Shown piece by piece: positions 17,359 through 26,511 of a stretch of 64,000 nt of DNA. The position numbers and the translations under genes are program-made. The notes beneath the pieces were generated by a model. It searched no databases, was not told the origin of the DNA, and was given only the letters and a program-made list of their open reading frames with translations. The DNA is from SIG299 sp045531955 (GTDB lineage Bacteria; Bacillota; Clostridia; Lachnospirales; Lachnospiraceae): contig JAZSFC010000014.1 in NCBI GenBank assembly GCA_045531955.1, positions 23,854-87,853 of the forward strand. The letters run 5' to 3'. Position 1 is the first letter of the stretch, and each line of letters starts with the position of its first letter.

Positions 17359-19443
17359 CTATTTCTTTTCAAAAACAGCGTTGATGGTTTTGCCTGCTTC
17401 CATGGTAAATTGCACGGTTTGGGAAGCGGTATCTGCCAGTTCTCCGTTGGTAACTTCCCAACGTACAAACTTGTAACCGTCGGCAGGAACTGCCGTTAAG
17501 GTCACGGTAGTTTCTCCGAAATACATGCCGCTGAAAGCAAAGCTTAAATCAACGGTTCGTCCGTTAAGTTCAATGGTACCCATAGAGGTATCGTTTGTTC
17601 CCAGATTCAGTTTTTTTGAAGGGCCCAGGCCAAACGCATTTTTTATGAGATTCGGCATGGCGGTGTAGCGCTTAACGACATAATTACGTAAATCGTTGAC
17701 CTTGCTTTCATAGTACAGGCTGATATCCTGTTGATTGGCAATCCAGTCCGGACCAAAGCGGTGGAAAGTTTCCGGCATCAGCTTAAGGTACGGTTCCGTC
17801 ATTTCGTTTAACAGCTGGGTGGCCTGCTTTGGCTCAAAATAGATATTCCGCATGTCGCACAGGGCAAGAATCAGTTCGTTTCGGAAATCTTCACTGTTTA
17901 ACAAGGAGCGGAACAGTTCCAGCGGTACGTAATGCTCGATATTGTTTTCCCGCTCTTTTGCTCCGGACGGGGCGATGACAGGAGAAATATTATCGTAAGA
18001 GGCATTGCCGGAACCACTGTAAATACCGGTGGAAAAGTCGTTGTCGTAAGCAGCAAACCGCCATTTGCCGTCGGACCAAGCGGTGGCACCGTCTGAGTTA
18101 CGGACACGCCACAGGCGCCAGTTGTTGTTTTCAAAGATGCTGTCTTCGTTGTGGATATAGAGTTCAAACGCAAAATAGTCAATAAAGGAGCCCATATCGA
18201 CCAGCTCACAGGCAGCATTATAAAATTCCGGATCGGACATGTCGTTTTGTGTGATAAAACGATACATGTCCCGGAACAGGGAAAGGTCATCTTCTTCGCC
18301 TTCTTCCAGTTCGCCACGCTTAATCAGCACAATGTTTTTATTATCGATGCCGTAGTTGTTTTCAAAGTGATTATCGGTGTAGTCCTCGTTGATGGTGTAC
18401 ATACCCCAGTATTCCCCGTTTAAGAAAACAACACACGGAGTGGACTGCTGGGTCTCAAACCGTGCATCCTTTACCAGTGCCTGAAGGAACGGGTCACGGA
18501 CTCTGGCGGAATCTGCATCGTTACCGCCCACACGCAGGACAAAGGTTTTATATTTGGAAATCAGTTCGCCGGATTTGTCGTAATTATCCGGGATGAGCGG
18601 GTATTTTAAGTTCTTTGCTTCGTATTCTTCCCTGGCGTAAAGCTTCAGACTCTTCTGGGTCTGGTTACGGGAAGCGCCCCCCATAATGCGGACGCCCATG
18701 TTCTGCTTAAATCCTGCGGTTCCGTCGGAGGTAATCAGTTCCACGGAAACCGGACGCTCCCATTCGCGGCCCCGGTTGGAGTAGTTACCAACCTGTTGCC
18801 AACCGTCCATATAGGCACGGGAAGGATCCTCTGCCAGCCATTCCTTGTGGGTTTTACCAAGAACGTAAATGCCGGTATCATAATCATACAGATTTTCAAA
18901 ATCGGTAATCAGGGAAACGACCGGAACATCACCGTATTTTTCACGGTCCAGTCCGATAAAGTAGGAAGCGTGTGCTACCGGAGTGGTGGTGCCGTCCGGC
19001 AGATAAGCAATGGCACGGATAACGGTGCATTTATCTACCGCATAATCCGGAACATAGTTGCTTCCTGCGCTGATTCCGGTCTGGGCTGCCAGGACATTCT
19101 GGGTATACAGCTTGCGGGATACGGTGAATTCCTTTTCATACAGGGTAGAGGTTTTATTTGGAGTGCTGCCGTCCAGCGTATAGTAAATTAACGCACCCTC
19201 CACATTACAGGAAAGGGAGATGGTTTGGCTTTTTTCGTAGAAACCGCTGTCTAAATTGAAGGCTACATAATTTCCCGCCGGCGTTGGTGTCGGAAGGGCT
19301 TCCTGCGGCGCATCGGTGATAGTTTCTGAAGAAACTCCGGTGGTTGGTTCCGGCGTGGTATCCGGGTCTGTTGCGGCTTTGTTACAGCCGGTAAGGGACA
19401 CAAGAAGAAGTCCCAAAAATAAAAGGGTAACGTGCTTTTTCAT
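17359..19443 (-). CDS. CotH-family lipoprotein with chitobiase-like N-terminal domain (copy 2)
   Basis: 694 residues, paralogue of the downstream gene along its whole length: lipobox LLLVSLTGC, short acidic/Thr/Pro linker, chitobiase-like GALIYYTLDGSTPNKTSTLYEKEF, CotH core (MGVRIMGGASRNQTQKS; FIDYFAFELYIHNEDSIFENNNWRLWR; AAYDNDFSTGIY, where Asn replaces the Asp of copy 1), and the C-terminal repeat DGYKFVRWEVTNGELADTA. A tandem duplication is the simplest origin. The Asp to Asn change next to the FSTG motif may alter metal binding. Own promoter (19522) and terminator (17312). Confidence 0.88.
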   Translation of the reverse strand: MKKHVTLLFLGLLLVSLTGCNKAATDPDTTPEPTTGVSSETITDAPQEALPTPTPAGNYVAFNLDSGFYEKSQTISLSCNVEGALIYYTLDGSTPNKTSTLYEKEFTVSRKLYTQNVLAAQTGISAGSNYVPDYAVDKCTVIRAIAYLPDGTTTPVAHASYFIGLDREKYGDVPVVSLITDFENLYDYDTGIYVLGKTHKEWLAEDPSRAYMDGWQQVGNYSNRGREWERPVSVELITSDGTAGFKQNMGVRIMGGASRNQTQKSLKLYAREEYEAKNLKYPLIPDNYDKSGELISKYKTFVLRVGGNDADSARVRDPFLQALVKDARFETQQSTPCVVFLNGEYWGMYTINEDYTDNHFENNYGIDNKNIVLIKRGELEEGEEDDLSLFRDMYRFITQNDMSDPEFYNAACELVDMGSFIDYFAFELYIHNEDSIFENNNWRLWRVRNSDGATAWSDGKWRFAAYDNDFSTGIYSGSGNASYDNISPVIAPSGAKERENNIEHYVPLELFRSLLNSEDFRNELILALCDMRNIYFEPKQATQLLNEMTEPYLKLMPETFHRFGPDWIANQQDISLYYESKVNDLRNYVVKRYTAMPNLIKNAFGLGPSKKLNLGTNDTSMGTIELNGRTVDLSFAFSGMYFGETTVTLTAVPADGYKFVRWEVTNGELADTASQTVQFTMEAGKTINAVFEKK

Positions 19444-19521
19444 GGTGATTTCCTTTCTGTATTTTGTGAAAGAATAATTCTAAAACTGTTTAAATTTAGT
19501 GGATTCTGAAATTTAATATAC

Positions 19522-19550
19522 AGTATACTACAAAAAGCTCTGTTTCTCAA
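19522..19550 (-). promoter_or_regulatory. Promoter of CotH copy 2
   Basis: Minus strand TTGAGA (19550-19545), 17-bp spacer, TATACT (19527-19522). Confidence 0.7.
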
Positions 19551-19600
19551 GGAAAGAGAAGAAAAAAAAGAAAAAGTTCATAAAAAAATCCGAGAAGCAA

Positions 19601-19629
19601 TTGAATCTTAAGACGGATTTTTGTACAAT
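19601..19629 (+). promoter_or_regulatory. Promoter of the beta-helix surface protein gene
   Basis: TTGAAT (19601-19606), 17-bp spacer, TACAAT (19624-19629). It lies back to back with the CotH promoter about 50 bp away in the 233-bp divergent region. Confidence 0.65.
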
Positions 19630-19676
19630 AAACGGTATAGGAGATTTCAACCGGATGGGAGAAAGGAGATTTTACG

Positions 19677-22523
19677 GTGAGAAGAACGAAAAAATTGATA
19701 GTAGGAATAATGGGGGTGACGACCATGGGCATTTTTAGTTTATTTGGAAAACCAACGGTGACTGCATCCGCAGACAGCGTGGAAGGATATGTGGCATTGG
19801 ATGCATCGGACCCGGTAGAGTTTTGCGGAGATTCCATTGTATACGGTGGAGAAACTATTGCTTTGGGTGAAAAGGCCATTTATGTGGATGGCTCATTAAG
19901 TGACGCCCAGGCAGACCGCTATGAATTTGTATATAATAATTTTACAGACGCTGCAGAAGCTTTTGTGGACGGGACGGAAGAGGACCCGATGCGGGTATAT
20001 CTGGCACCGTATGTTTATTGGATTGATGACCCGGACGATGAAGAAATCCGGGTTGCTTCCGGCGGAGATACGCCGTACGGCATGGTAATTGATTGCGATA
20101 ATCTGCATCTGATTGGCCTGACGAAAAATCCGTACAATGTAGTACTTGCGGTAAACCGCGGACAAACCCAGGGAGCCAAGGGTAACTATACCATGTTTTA
20201 TATTGACGGCAGAGGGACCCACACGGAAAACCTTACCATGGGTAACTACTGTAACGTGGACTTAGAATATCCTCTTTTGCCGGAATTGTCCCGTGAGAAG
20301 CGGACGGAAACCATTACCCAGTCCCAGCTGGTTATCACCAACGGCGATAAAGTCATTGCGAAAAACTGTAACTTTTTAAGCCGCTTAAACGCCTGTCCGT
20401 TTGTGGGCAGCGCCAGAGCACTGTTTGTGGACTGCCATATCGAATGCGGAGATGATGCCCTTCCGGGAACTGCGGTTTTCTTAGACTGTACGGTGCGTTT
20501 CACCAGCTCCAAACCGTTTTATAATACCAGCGGCACCGGTGCGGTATTTTTAGATTGTGAGATTACCTCCGATGTGGACGGCGCCCAGTACTTAACCAAG
20601 GCAGGCGGCACCGTAACCTTAGTAGACTGTAACTTTATCAGTGATTATCCGGGATTCCGGGTGGAATGGACACCGGAACCGGCAGCGGATTTAAAATGCA
20701 TCCAGTGCAATGTGACGGTAAACGGAGAACCTTATGTGATTGCAAACGGTTCTGCCAACACCATGGATGTTACCGGTACGGAAGCAGCCAAAGCTTTTGT
20801 GTTGACAGACGGAGAAAACACCATTTACAACACCTATAATCTGTTACAGGGAAATGACGGCTGGGATCCGTTAAACAATAAGGCAGAGGTGGAAGCAGTA
20901 GATGCATCCTACACGTTGTTTCCGTTCCTGATGAATACGGCACCATCCGTAAAGAGCGTAAAGAAGGGCGATACCGGCACCATCCGTGTAATGCTCCGGA
21001 ACTTTAGAAATGTAGCAGGAGGTATTACCTCCGACACCGTGGAGTGGTGGGTAGAGGACGCATTAAAAGATTACATTTCCATTATCCCAAATGCAGACGG
21101 TACCTGCAATTTTACGGTGCTGAAAAGCGAAGATACCAATATTAGCGGCAGAGTTTATGTAAAGAGCTCCATGGGCTATGCGGCAAGCACGTATTTTACC
21201 ATCACGCCGGATGTGGTGGGAGCTCCGGGCTTTACCAAAGAGCCATTCGTCAGTATCGGTACTTCCGGTGTTACGGTGGCCTATGAACTGAATAACGACG
21301 GTCAGGATATTTCTGTCATTGACTGGTACCGCGTCAGTGCAGACGGCTCGGAAAAAGTGAAGGTGGCAACCTCCCGTCTGGATATGCCGGAATACAGTTA
21401 TATCCTGACACCGGGAGATGTGGGTTATTATATTATGGCAGAAGTAACACCGAAGGTGCTCAATTCCCAGCCGGGAACCAAGGGTTCTGCCACAACGGAC
21501 CGTGTGGTTACGGCGGAAGATGTCCTGCAAACCGGAATCAGCACGAATTTTCAGAACTTCCCGACGGAGGTGCAGAATCAAATCAAACCGGGCTTCTGGA
21601 CAGTGGAAGGTTTCAAACCGTTAGACACTGCGGAATATGACTGGAAAGCAAAGACCGGGGAAGCCTGGGCATACACTGTGGGAGAAGGCGGAGCAAAGAA
21701 TGTATACGGCCTTACCCAGACCGTCCGCGGCTCCAGAATTCTATACACCCCTGTAGAAGGAAGCTACAGCAATATGACGGTTATGCTGCAGGTTGCGCCT
21801 TGTAAATCCGCGGGACAGGGCTTTGGCAGTGCTACTGCCCAGTACATGGATGTTTTGATAAAAATGGATACGGAGAAGCTGAACGGCTATGCCCTGCGTA
21901 TCGAGCGCACCGGCAAGTATTCCAATGCGGTAGACTTCAAGCTGATAAAGTATAGCAACGGTATGACGGAAGCAATTACCGAACCGGTTTCCGCATCCTG
22001 CTACAATACTCTGTGTACCATTACTTTAAAGGTAGAGGGTACGACCTTGTCCGCCCATGTGGAAACCACAAAGAAGCAGAACGACGAACAGGCGGCAGCA
22101 GGTCTTGCCCATGTGGTGGATTTAAGTACTACGATTGAAGAAAATTCCTTTGGCGGTGTAGGCGTTACCCATACCGGAACTGCAGGAGCCAATGCCACTC
22201 TGTTAACACAGCTGGATGTTGTGTGGGAAGTGGCAGAGAAAGAAGCTACAGAGACTAAGTCTGCAGAATCAACGGAGCCGACACCGGAACCAACACCTGC
22301 AGAAACGCCGGTTCCGGAGAAAGAAGAGACCGTTGCAGAACCAACCGCTATTCCGGAAAACAGTATTATAGATACCGCCGGCGGCGAAAGACAGGTAGTG
22401 ACCAAAATGCCGGGAATTTTTAAATATATGTTATTTTCCGTAATCGGAGTTGCGGTTCTGGCAATTATTGCCGCAATTTATTGTGCGGTGACTCCTCCGA
22501 GCCGTCGCAGAAGACGAAGATAA
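19677..22523 (+). CDS. Surface-anchored pectinesterase-like beta-helix protein
   Basis: 948 residues. Signal peptide (cleavage near ASA-DS), then a right-handed parallel beta-helix (about 40-370) with serial turns of the type VxxNCxF / LFVDCHIE / VFLDCTVRF / VFLDCEI / TLVDCNFIS, as in pectinesterase-like folds. The canonical pectinesterase catalytic motifs (QDTL, DFIFG, LGRPW) are not visible, so enzyme activity is doubtful. After it come Ig-like beta domains, a C-terminal lectin/LamG-like region (about 610-860), a Pro/Glu/Thr linker, one TM helix and a final run of six Arg that fixes the C-terminus inside the cell. GTG start at 19677 with AAAGGAG. Probably binds plant glycans at the cell surface. 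Confidence 0.7.
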   Translation: MRRTKKLIVGIMGVTTMGIFSLFGKPTVTASADSVEGYVALDASDPVEFCGDSIVYGGETIALGEKAIYVDGSLSDAQADRYEFVYNNFTDAAEAFVDGTEEDPMRVYLAPYVYWIDDPDDEEIRVASGGDTPYGMVIDCDNLHLIGLTKNPYNVVLAVNRGQTQGAKGNYTMFYIDGRGTHTENLTMGNYCNVDLEYPLLPELSREKRTETITQSQLVITNGDKVIAKNCNFLSRLNACPFVGSARALFVDCHIECGDDALPGTAVFLDCTVRFTSSKPFYNTSGTGAVFLDCEITSDVDGAQYLTKAGGTVTLVDCNFISDYPGFRVEWTPEPAADLKCIQCNVTVNGEPYVIANGSANTMDVTGTEAAKAFVLTDGENTIYNTYNLLQGNDGWDPLNNKAEVEAVDASYTLFPFLMNTAPSVKSVKKGDTGTIRVMLRNFRNVAGGITSDTVEWWVEDALKDYISIIPNADGTCNFTVLKSEDTNISGRVYVKSSMGYAASTYFTITPDVVGAPGFTKEPFVSIGTSGVTVAYELNNDGQDISVIDWYRVSADGSEKVKVATSRLDMPEYSYILTPGDVGYYIMAEVTPKVLNSQPGTKGSATTDRVVTAEDVLQTGISTNFQNFPTEVQNQIKPGFWTVEGFKPLDTAEYDWKAKTGEAWAYTVGEGGAKNVYGLTQTVRGSRILYTPVEGSYSNMTVMLQVAPCKSAGQGFGSATAQYMDVLIKMDTEKLNGYALRIERTGKYSNAVDFKLIKYSNGMTEAITEPVSASCYNTLCTITLKVEGTTLSAHVETTKKQNDEQAAAGLAHVVDLSTTIEENSFGGVGVTHTGTAGANATLLTQLDVVWEVAEKEATETKSAESTEPTPEPTPAETPVPEKEETVAEPTAIPENSIIDTAGGERQVVTKMPGIFKYMLFSVIGVAVLAIIAAIYCAVTPPSRRRRRR

Positions 22524-22546
22524 AATGTAATGTCACGATTGACGAT

Positions 22547-22577
22547 ATCCTGGTGGGAAACCGCCAGGATTTTTTAT
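22547..22577 (+). terminator. Intrinsic terminator after the beta-helix protein gene
   Basis: ATCCTGGTGG (22547-22556), GAAA tetraloop, CCGCCAGGAT (22561-22570), then six Ts. Confidence 0.9.
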
Positions 22578-22655
22578 TTCCCCGGAATTTGTCATATATT
22601 TTAAAAATGCCCATAAAACATAATAAAAAACAAAAATTCTTGTGCACTTTTCCTC

Positions 22656-22684
22656 TTGAATAAAAAATATAACAGGCGTATGAT
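22656..22684 (+). promoter_or_regulatory. Promoter of the antiporter gene
   Basis: TTGAAT (22656-22661), 17-bp spacer, TATGAT (22679-22684). Confidence 0.7.
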
Positions 22685-22740
22685 AGTCTGCGGAATAAAT
22701 ATAAATTATTTATAAAATTTTTGAAGAGAAGGAAACAACT

Positions 22741-24048
22741 ATGAACGTATTATTATCTGTATCTTTTGCATTATTAGCAGGTCTTCTTATGACCCGCGCA
22801 TTTAAACCATTAAAATTACCGTCTGTAACCGCATATCTTATTGCCGGTGTACTGATCGGACCGTACTGCTTAGGCGGTCTGCGTCTGGCTAACGGTGTCG
22901 GATTTGCCAATATGGATGAAGTTGGTTCCTTGGCAGTTATCGGTCAGGTAGCACTGGGCTTCATTGCGTTTTCCATCGGTAGTGAATTCCGTTTGGATGA
23001 CTTAAAGAAAATCGGTAAGCAGGCATTTGTTATCGGTATCTTCCAGGCACTGGTGGCAACCCTGTTTGTAGATCTGGCATTATTGGCAGTACATTTTATG
23101 ATGCCGGATAAATTATCCCTGCCGCAGCTTCTTACCTTAGGTGCTATCGCTACTGCAACCGCTCCGGCGGCAACCCTGATGGTAGTAAGACAGTTTAAGG
23201 CAAAGGGTCCTTTAACCAAGCTGTTACTTCCAATCGTAGCATTAGACGATGCGGTAGGCTTAATTGTCTTTGCGGTATCCTTTGGTATTGCAAAGACGTT
23301 AGTCAGCGGCCAGGTGGATTTAGTATCCATTATTGTTAACCCGCTGGTAGAAATTATCTGTTCCCTGGCACTTGGTGCGTTAATGGGCTGGTTTTTAACC
23401 CAGCTGGAAAAGCTGTTCAACTCCAATACAAACCGTCTGAATATGACCATTGCTTTTGTTATCCTGACGGTTGCCTTATCCAGCTTAAAGTTTGAAATCG
23501 GTCATATCCATGTGGGATTTTCTTCCCTGTTGGTATGTATGATGTTGGGAACCGTATTCTGCAACATTTGTCCGTTATCTGAAGAAATGATGACCCGTTC
23601 CGATAAGTGGACCTCTCCGCTTTTGGCACTGTTCTTCGTTATCAGCGGTGCGGAGCTGGAACTCGGCGTGTTTGCCGATATTGCGATTGTGGGAATCGGT
23701 GTGGTATATATTGTATTCCGTTGTCTCGGTAAGTACTTTGGTGCGCTTGTTAGTGCAAAGGCTACCAAGTGTGAACCACAGATTTGTAAGTATCTCGGTG
23801 TTACTCTCTTCCCGCAGGCCGGTGTTGCCCTTGGTATGTGTGCAACCGCAATGCAGTTAGGTGCACAGGGTACTTTAATCCGTAACATCACTTTATTTGC
23901 GGTTCTGGTTTACGAATTATTCGGACCGATGATGACCAAGATGGCTCTTACTGCAGCCGGAGAAATCCAGCCAATGCCTGACCATGTGAAGCATCGCCGT
24001 CACCACTTACTTGCAGAGGCCCAAAAAGCAAAAGAAGAGAATAAGTAA
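22741..24048 (+). CDS. Cation:proton antiporter, CPA2 (KefB/Na+-H+ exchanger) family
   Basis: 435 residues, about 12 TM helices. N-terminal LKLPSVTAYLIAGVLIGP is the family hallmark; TATAPAATLMVVRQFKAKGPLTKLLLPIVALDDAVGLIVFAV holds the double Asp expected at the ion-binding site. No C-terminal TrkA/RCK domain, so it lacks the nucleotide-gated module of KefB/KefC. Probably exchanges Na+ or K+ for H+ in pH or ion homeostasis. Single-gene unit with its own promoter and terminator. Confidence 0.9.
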   Translation: MNVLLSVSFALLAGLLMTRAFKPLKLPSVTAYLIAGVLIGPYCLGGLRLANGVGFANMDEVGSLAVIGQVALGFIAFSIGSEFRLDDLKKIGKQAFVIGIFQALVATLFVDLALLAVHFMMPDKLSLPQLLTLGAIATATAPAATLMVVRQFKAKGPLTKLLLPIVALDDAVGLIVFAVSFGIAKTLVSGQVDLVSIIVNPLVEIICSLALGALMGWFLTQLEKLFNSNTNRLNMTIAFVILTVALSSLKFEIGHIHVGFSSLLVCMMLGTVFCNICPLSEEMMTRSDKWTSPLLALFFVISGAELELGVFADIAIVGIGVVYIVFRCLGKYFGALVSAKATKCEPQICKYLGVTLFPQAGVALGMCATAMQLGAQGTLIRNITLFAVLVYELFGPMMTKMALTAAGEIQPMPDHVKHRRHHLLAEAQKAKEENK

Positions 24049-24057
24049 AAATATAAA

Positions 24058-24096
24058 AGCTGCCATGGCATATGCTATGGCAGCTCTTTCTTTTTA
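24058..24096 (+). terminator. Terminator of the antiporter gene, overlapping the 3' end of the AraC gene
   Basis: AGCTGCCAT (24058-24066) pairs with ATGGCAGCT (24077-24085), then CTTTCTTTTT. Its 3' arm also encodes the last codons of the convergent AraC-type gene. Confidence 0.8.
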
Positions 24097-24959
24097 TAGG
24101 CAGACGGGGAACATCCTTCAATTTGCCGGAATACCCGGCCGAAATGGGTACTGCTGTGAAAGCCCACGGAACCGGAAATTTCATTCACAGAAAGGGAAGA
24201 ATTCAACAGTAGTTTTTTGGCTTCCTTTATGCGGACATTATTGACATACTCCGTAAAATGAAAGCCGGTAACCTCCCGGAAGGTACGGGAAAAATAAAAA
24301 GTACTTAAAAAGAATTTTTCCGATATAGCCTCCAGCGTTAGGTCTTCAGAATAGTTATTATTGATATAACCCAGAATTTCGAACATGACTTTCTGGGTGT
24401 TATTTATTTCTGCCAGGGCAGCGTCCTGACCGGCCGGCTTACACCGATTTAAAAACAGTAAAAGCTGTAACAGGGTCAGCTTAATATAGGTGTTTTCTTT
24501 TTGATGATTGCTCCGGTATTCCTGCTCCATAAGATGCAGCAGGGTTTCCACAAAATTTTGCTCCTGGGGAGTTAAGGGAATCAGATGTACTTTCGCTTCC
24601 AGGGTCTGATAGGGATTCATGGAAACATCCGGGGTAAGAATATCTTCGAAAAGCTCTCTGCTGAAATGAATCAGCATGCGGTCGTAGCCGAAGTTCCCTA
24701 AGTTTCCGGTACGGTGGATTTCATTGGGAGGAATCAGCACCATGGAGCCCCGGGTGACGTGGTAGGTTTTGTCCTGAATAAAGTAATACCGCTCGCCGGA
24801 GTATAAATAATATAACTCATAGCAATCATGGTAGTGATGTAAAAAGTCCCGGGTGGGATTTTGATTATTCACCCGTTTGATAAAAAAGTGGGCATCCGGC
24901 ACCTGCTCAAAATTACCGGGGGAATTATTTTGATAGCCTTCCGGCAAAGGATTCTTCAT
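24075..24959 (-). CDS. AraC-family transcriptional regulator
   Basis: 294 residues. N-terminal cupin-like sensor (FLHHYHDCYELYYLYSGERYYFIQDKTYHVTRGSMVLIPPNEIHRTG), C-terminal double HTH (LTLEAISEKFFLSTFYFSRTFREVTGFHFTEYVNNVRIKEAKKLL ... VGFHSSTHFGRVFRQIEGCSPSAYKK). ATG at 24959 chosen because AGGAGG lies 8 bp upstream on the minus strand; a GTG at 24968 overlaps that site. Divergent from the MATE/MFS pair, which it probably controls through the inverted repeat at 25035-25068. A sugar or small metabolite ligand is typical but not shown. Confidence 0.9.
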   Translation of the reverse strand: MKNPLPEGYQNNSPGNFEQVPDAHFFIKRVNNQNPTRDFLHHYHDCYELYYLYSGERYYFIQDKTYHVTRGSMVLIPPNEIHRTGNLGNFGYDRMLIHFSRELFEDILTPDVSMNPYQTLEAKVHLIPLTPQEQNFVETLLHLMEQEYRSNHQKENTYIKLTLLQLLLFLNRCKPAGQDAALAEINNTQKVMFEILGYINNNYSEDLTLEAISEKFFLSTFYFSRTFREVTGFHFTEYVNNVRIKEAKKLLLNSSLSVNEISGSVGFHSSTHFGRVFRQIEGCSPSAYKKKELP

Positions 24960-25034
24960 TAGTTCCACCTCCTGAAAACAGTATACTACAAACTACGGAA
25001 AAACGCAAGAAATGTAGAAAATAAATCAATAATG

Positions 25035-25076
25035 ACAAGTTTTGTTGTGGAATAACGAGAAAACTTGTGCTATGAT
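25035..25076 (+). promoter_or_regulatory. Promoter with inverted-repeat operator for the MATE/MFS pair
   Basis: ACAAGTTTT (25035-25043) is repeated inverted as AAAACTTGT (25060-25068), 16 bp apart, directly before the -10 TATGAT (25071-25076). No good -35 at 17 bp, as expected for a promoter needing an activator. The AraC-type regulator is encoded divergently 76 bp away. Confidence 0.55.
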
Positions 25077-25101
25077 TAGCCTGTGAAAAGGAGAGTATGA
25101 A

Positions 25102-26496
25102 ATGAAAGCAGCCGCATTAGAAGAAAAACAGTTAAAACGCCGGGAATATTTATTAAACGGTAACATGTGGAAGGTGGTTTTGAGTATCGCCCTTCCGATG
25201 GTTTTTTATAATCTGTGTAACTATTTTTACGGTATTTATGACATGATGCTGGTACAGTCCGCAGGCATCGGTGATGCAGCCGATATTGTAGTGCTGGACC
25301 AGATTAAAAATATGATATCCACAATTGGAGGTGCCCTGGCCACCGGTGGTGGTATTATGGTTGCAAGACGCTATGGAGCAAAAGAGCTTACGAGTGCCAG
25401 ATCGTATGCAAATACTTTATTCTCCATGGCAATGGTAGTTGCCCTTGTAACCCTTGTACTAATCCCTGCCGGTGTGCCATTCCTACAGCTTTTTAACACC
25501 GACCCGACCATTATTGAAAATTCCATCGGATATTACAATGTGCAGATTATGACACTGGTCATTACCACCATGAACAGCGCCATGATTTCCATGGAAAAAG
25601 CAAAGGGTAACACAAAGCAGCTGCTTCTGTTGAATCTTGGTGTTATTTTTATAAAGGTCAGCCTTACCACATTATTTGTGTACGGTCCGTTTGAAAATGT
25701 AACCAATACCTGGCTGGCAGTTTCTACGTTAATTGCCCAGCTGTTCCTGTTTTCCTGCGGTCTGGTTTTGTGTTTCCGTCCAAGCAATATTTTACGTATC
25801 CGCATCCGCGACTGGAACTTTAACAAAAATGAAGTGGGAAGCATTGTGAAACTGGCGGTGCCGGTATTTATCGGAAACTTCCTGTTTAACTTCGGTAAGG
25901 TATATGTAAACTCTGCAGCTACGGTGCAGTACGGCAAGATGTGTGTCGGTGCTCTTGGTATTTCCAATACGATGGCAGGCTTGTTTACTAACATTACGAA
26001 TACAACAGCGGACTGCGGTGCTACCATTGTCAGCCAGAATTACGGAAATAAAAACGGTGCCAGAGTACGTCAGTTTTTCAAGGTGAATTTGACCTATGTT
26101 ACTTTAGTTAGCGTTATCGGCACGATTATTATGTTTACCATGAAGGAGCAGGTGGCAATGTTCTTTGCGCCAAACAGCAAAGAATATCAGGAGATGATTG
26201 TCCGCATTTTCTCCTGGGAGTGCTTTGATATTGCGTTCCTCGGATTTTCCCACACAGCAAATGCCCTGTTTAACGGTTTTGGTAAAACCAGGGCAACCAT
26301 GGTGTTCTCCATGGTGCGCCTGTTTGGCTTGCGTGTACCGGTGCTGTTATTTTTGATGCATGTGGTGAAAATGGATTATTCCGCCTGCGGTGTGGCAATG
26401 TTTGCATCCAACACGATTATCGGTATTATCCAGCTGGTGGCAGCAACAATATATTGCATTAAGCTGAATAAGCATCATCCGGAATTATTTGACTAA
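25102..26496 (+). CDS. MATE-family efflux transporter
   Basis: 464 residues, about 12 TM helices in two homologous halves; first half opens WKVVLSIALPMVFYNLCNYFYGIYDMMLVQSAG, second half NEVGSIVKLAVPVFIGNFLFNFGKVYVNSAA. Typical of the MATE/DinF group in Clostridia, exporting drugs or metabolites with Na+ or H+. Start supported by AAAGGAG about 12 bp upstream. Followed 15 bp later by an MFS gene in the same operon. Confidence 0.9.
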   Translation: MKAAALEEKQLKRREYLLNGNMWKVVLSIALPMVFYNLCNYFYGIYDMMLVQSAGIGDAADIVVLDQIKNMISTIGGALATGGGIMVARRYGAKELTSARSYANTLFSMAMVVALVTLVLIPAGVPFLQLFNTDPTIIENSIGYYNVQIMTLVITTMNSAMISMEKAKGNTKQLLLLNLGVIFIKVSLTTLFVYGPFENVTNTWLAVSTLIAQLFLFSCGLVLCFRPSNILRIRIRDWNFNKNEVGSIVKLAVPVFIGNFLFNFGKVYVNSAATVQYGKMCVGALGISNTMAGLFTNITNTTADCGATIVSQNYGNKNGARVRQFFKVNLTYVTLVSVIGTIIMFTMKEQVAMFFAPNSKEYQEMIVRIFSWECFDIAFLGFSHTANALFNGFGKTRATMVFSMVRLFGLRVPVLLFLMHVVKMDYSACGVAMFASNTIIGIIQLVAATIYCIKLNKHHPELFD

Positions 26497-26511
26497 CAGG
26501 AGGAAACATAA

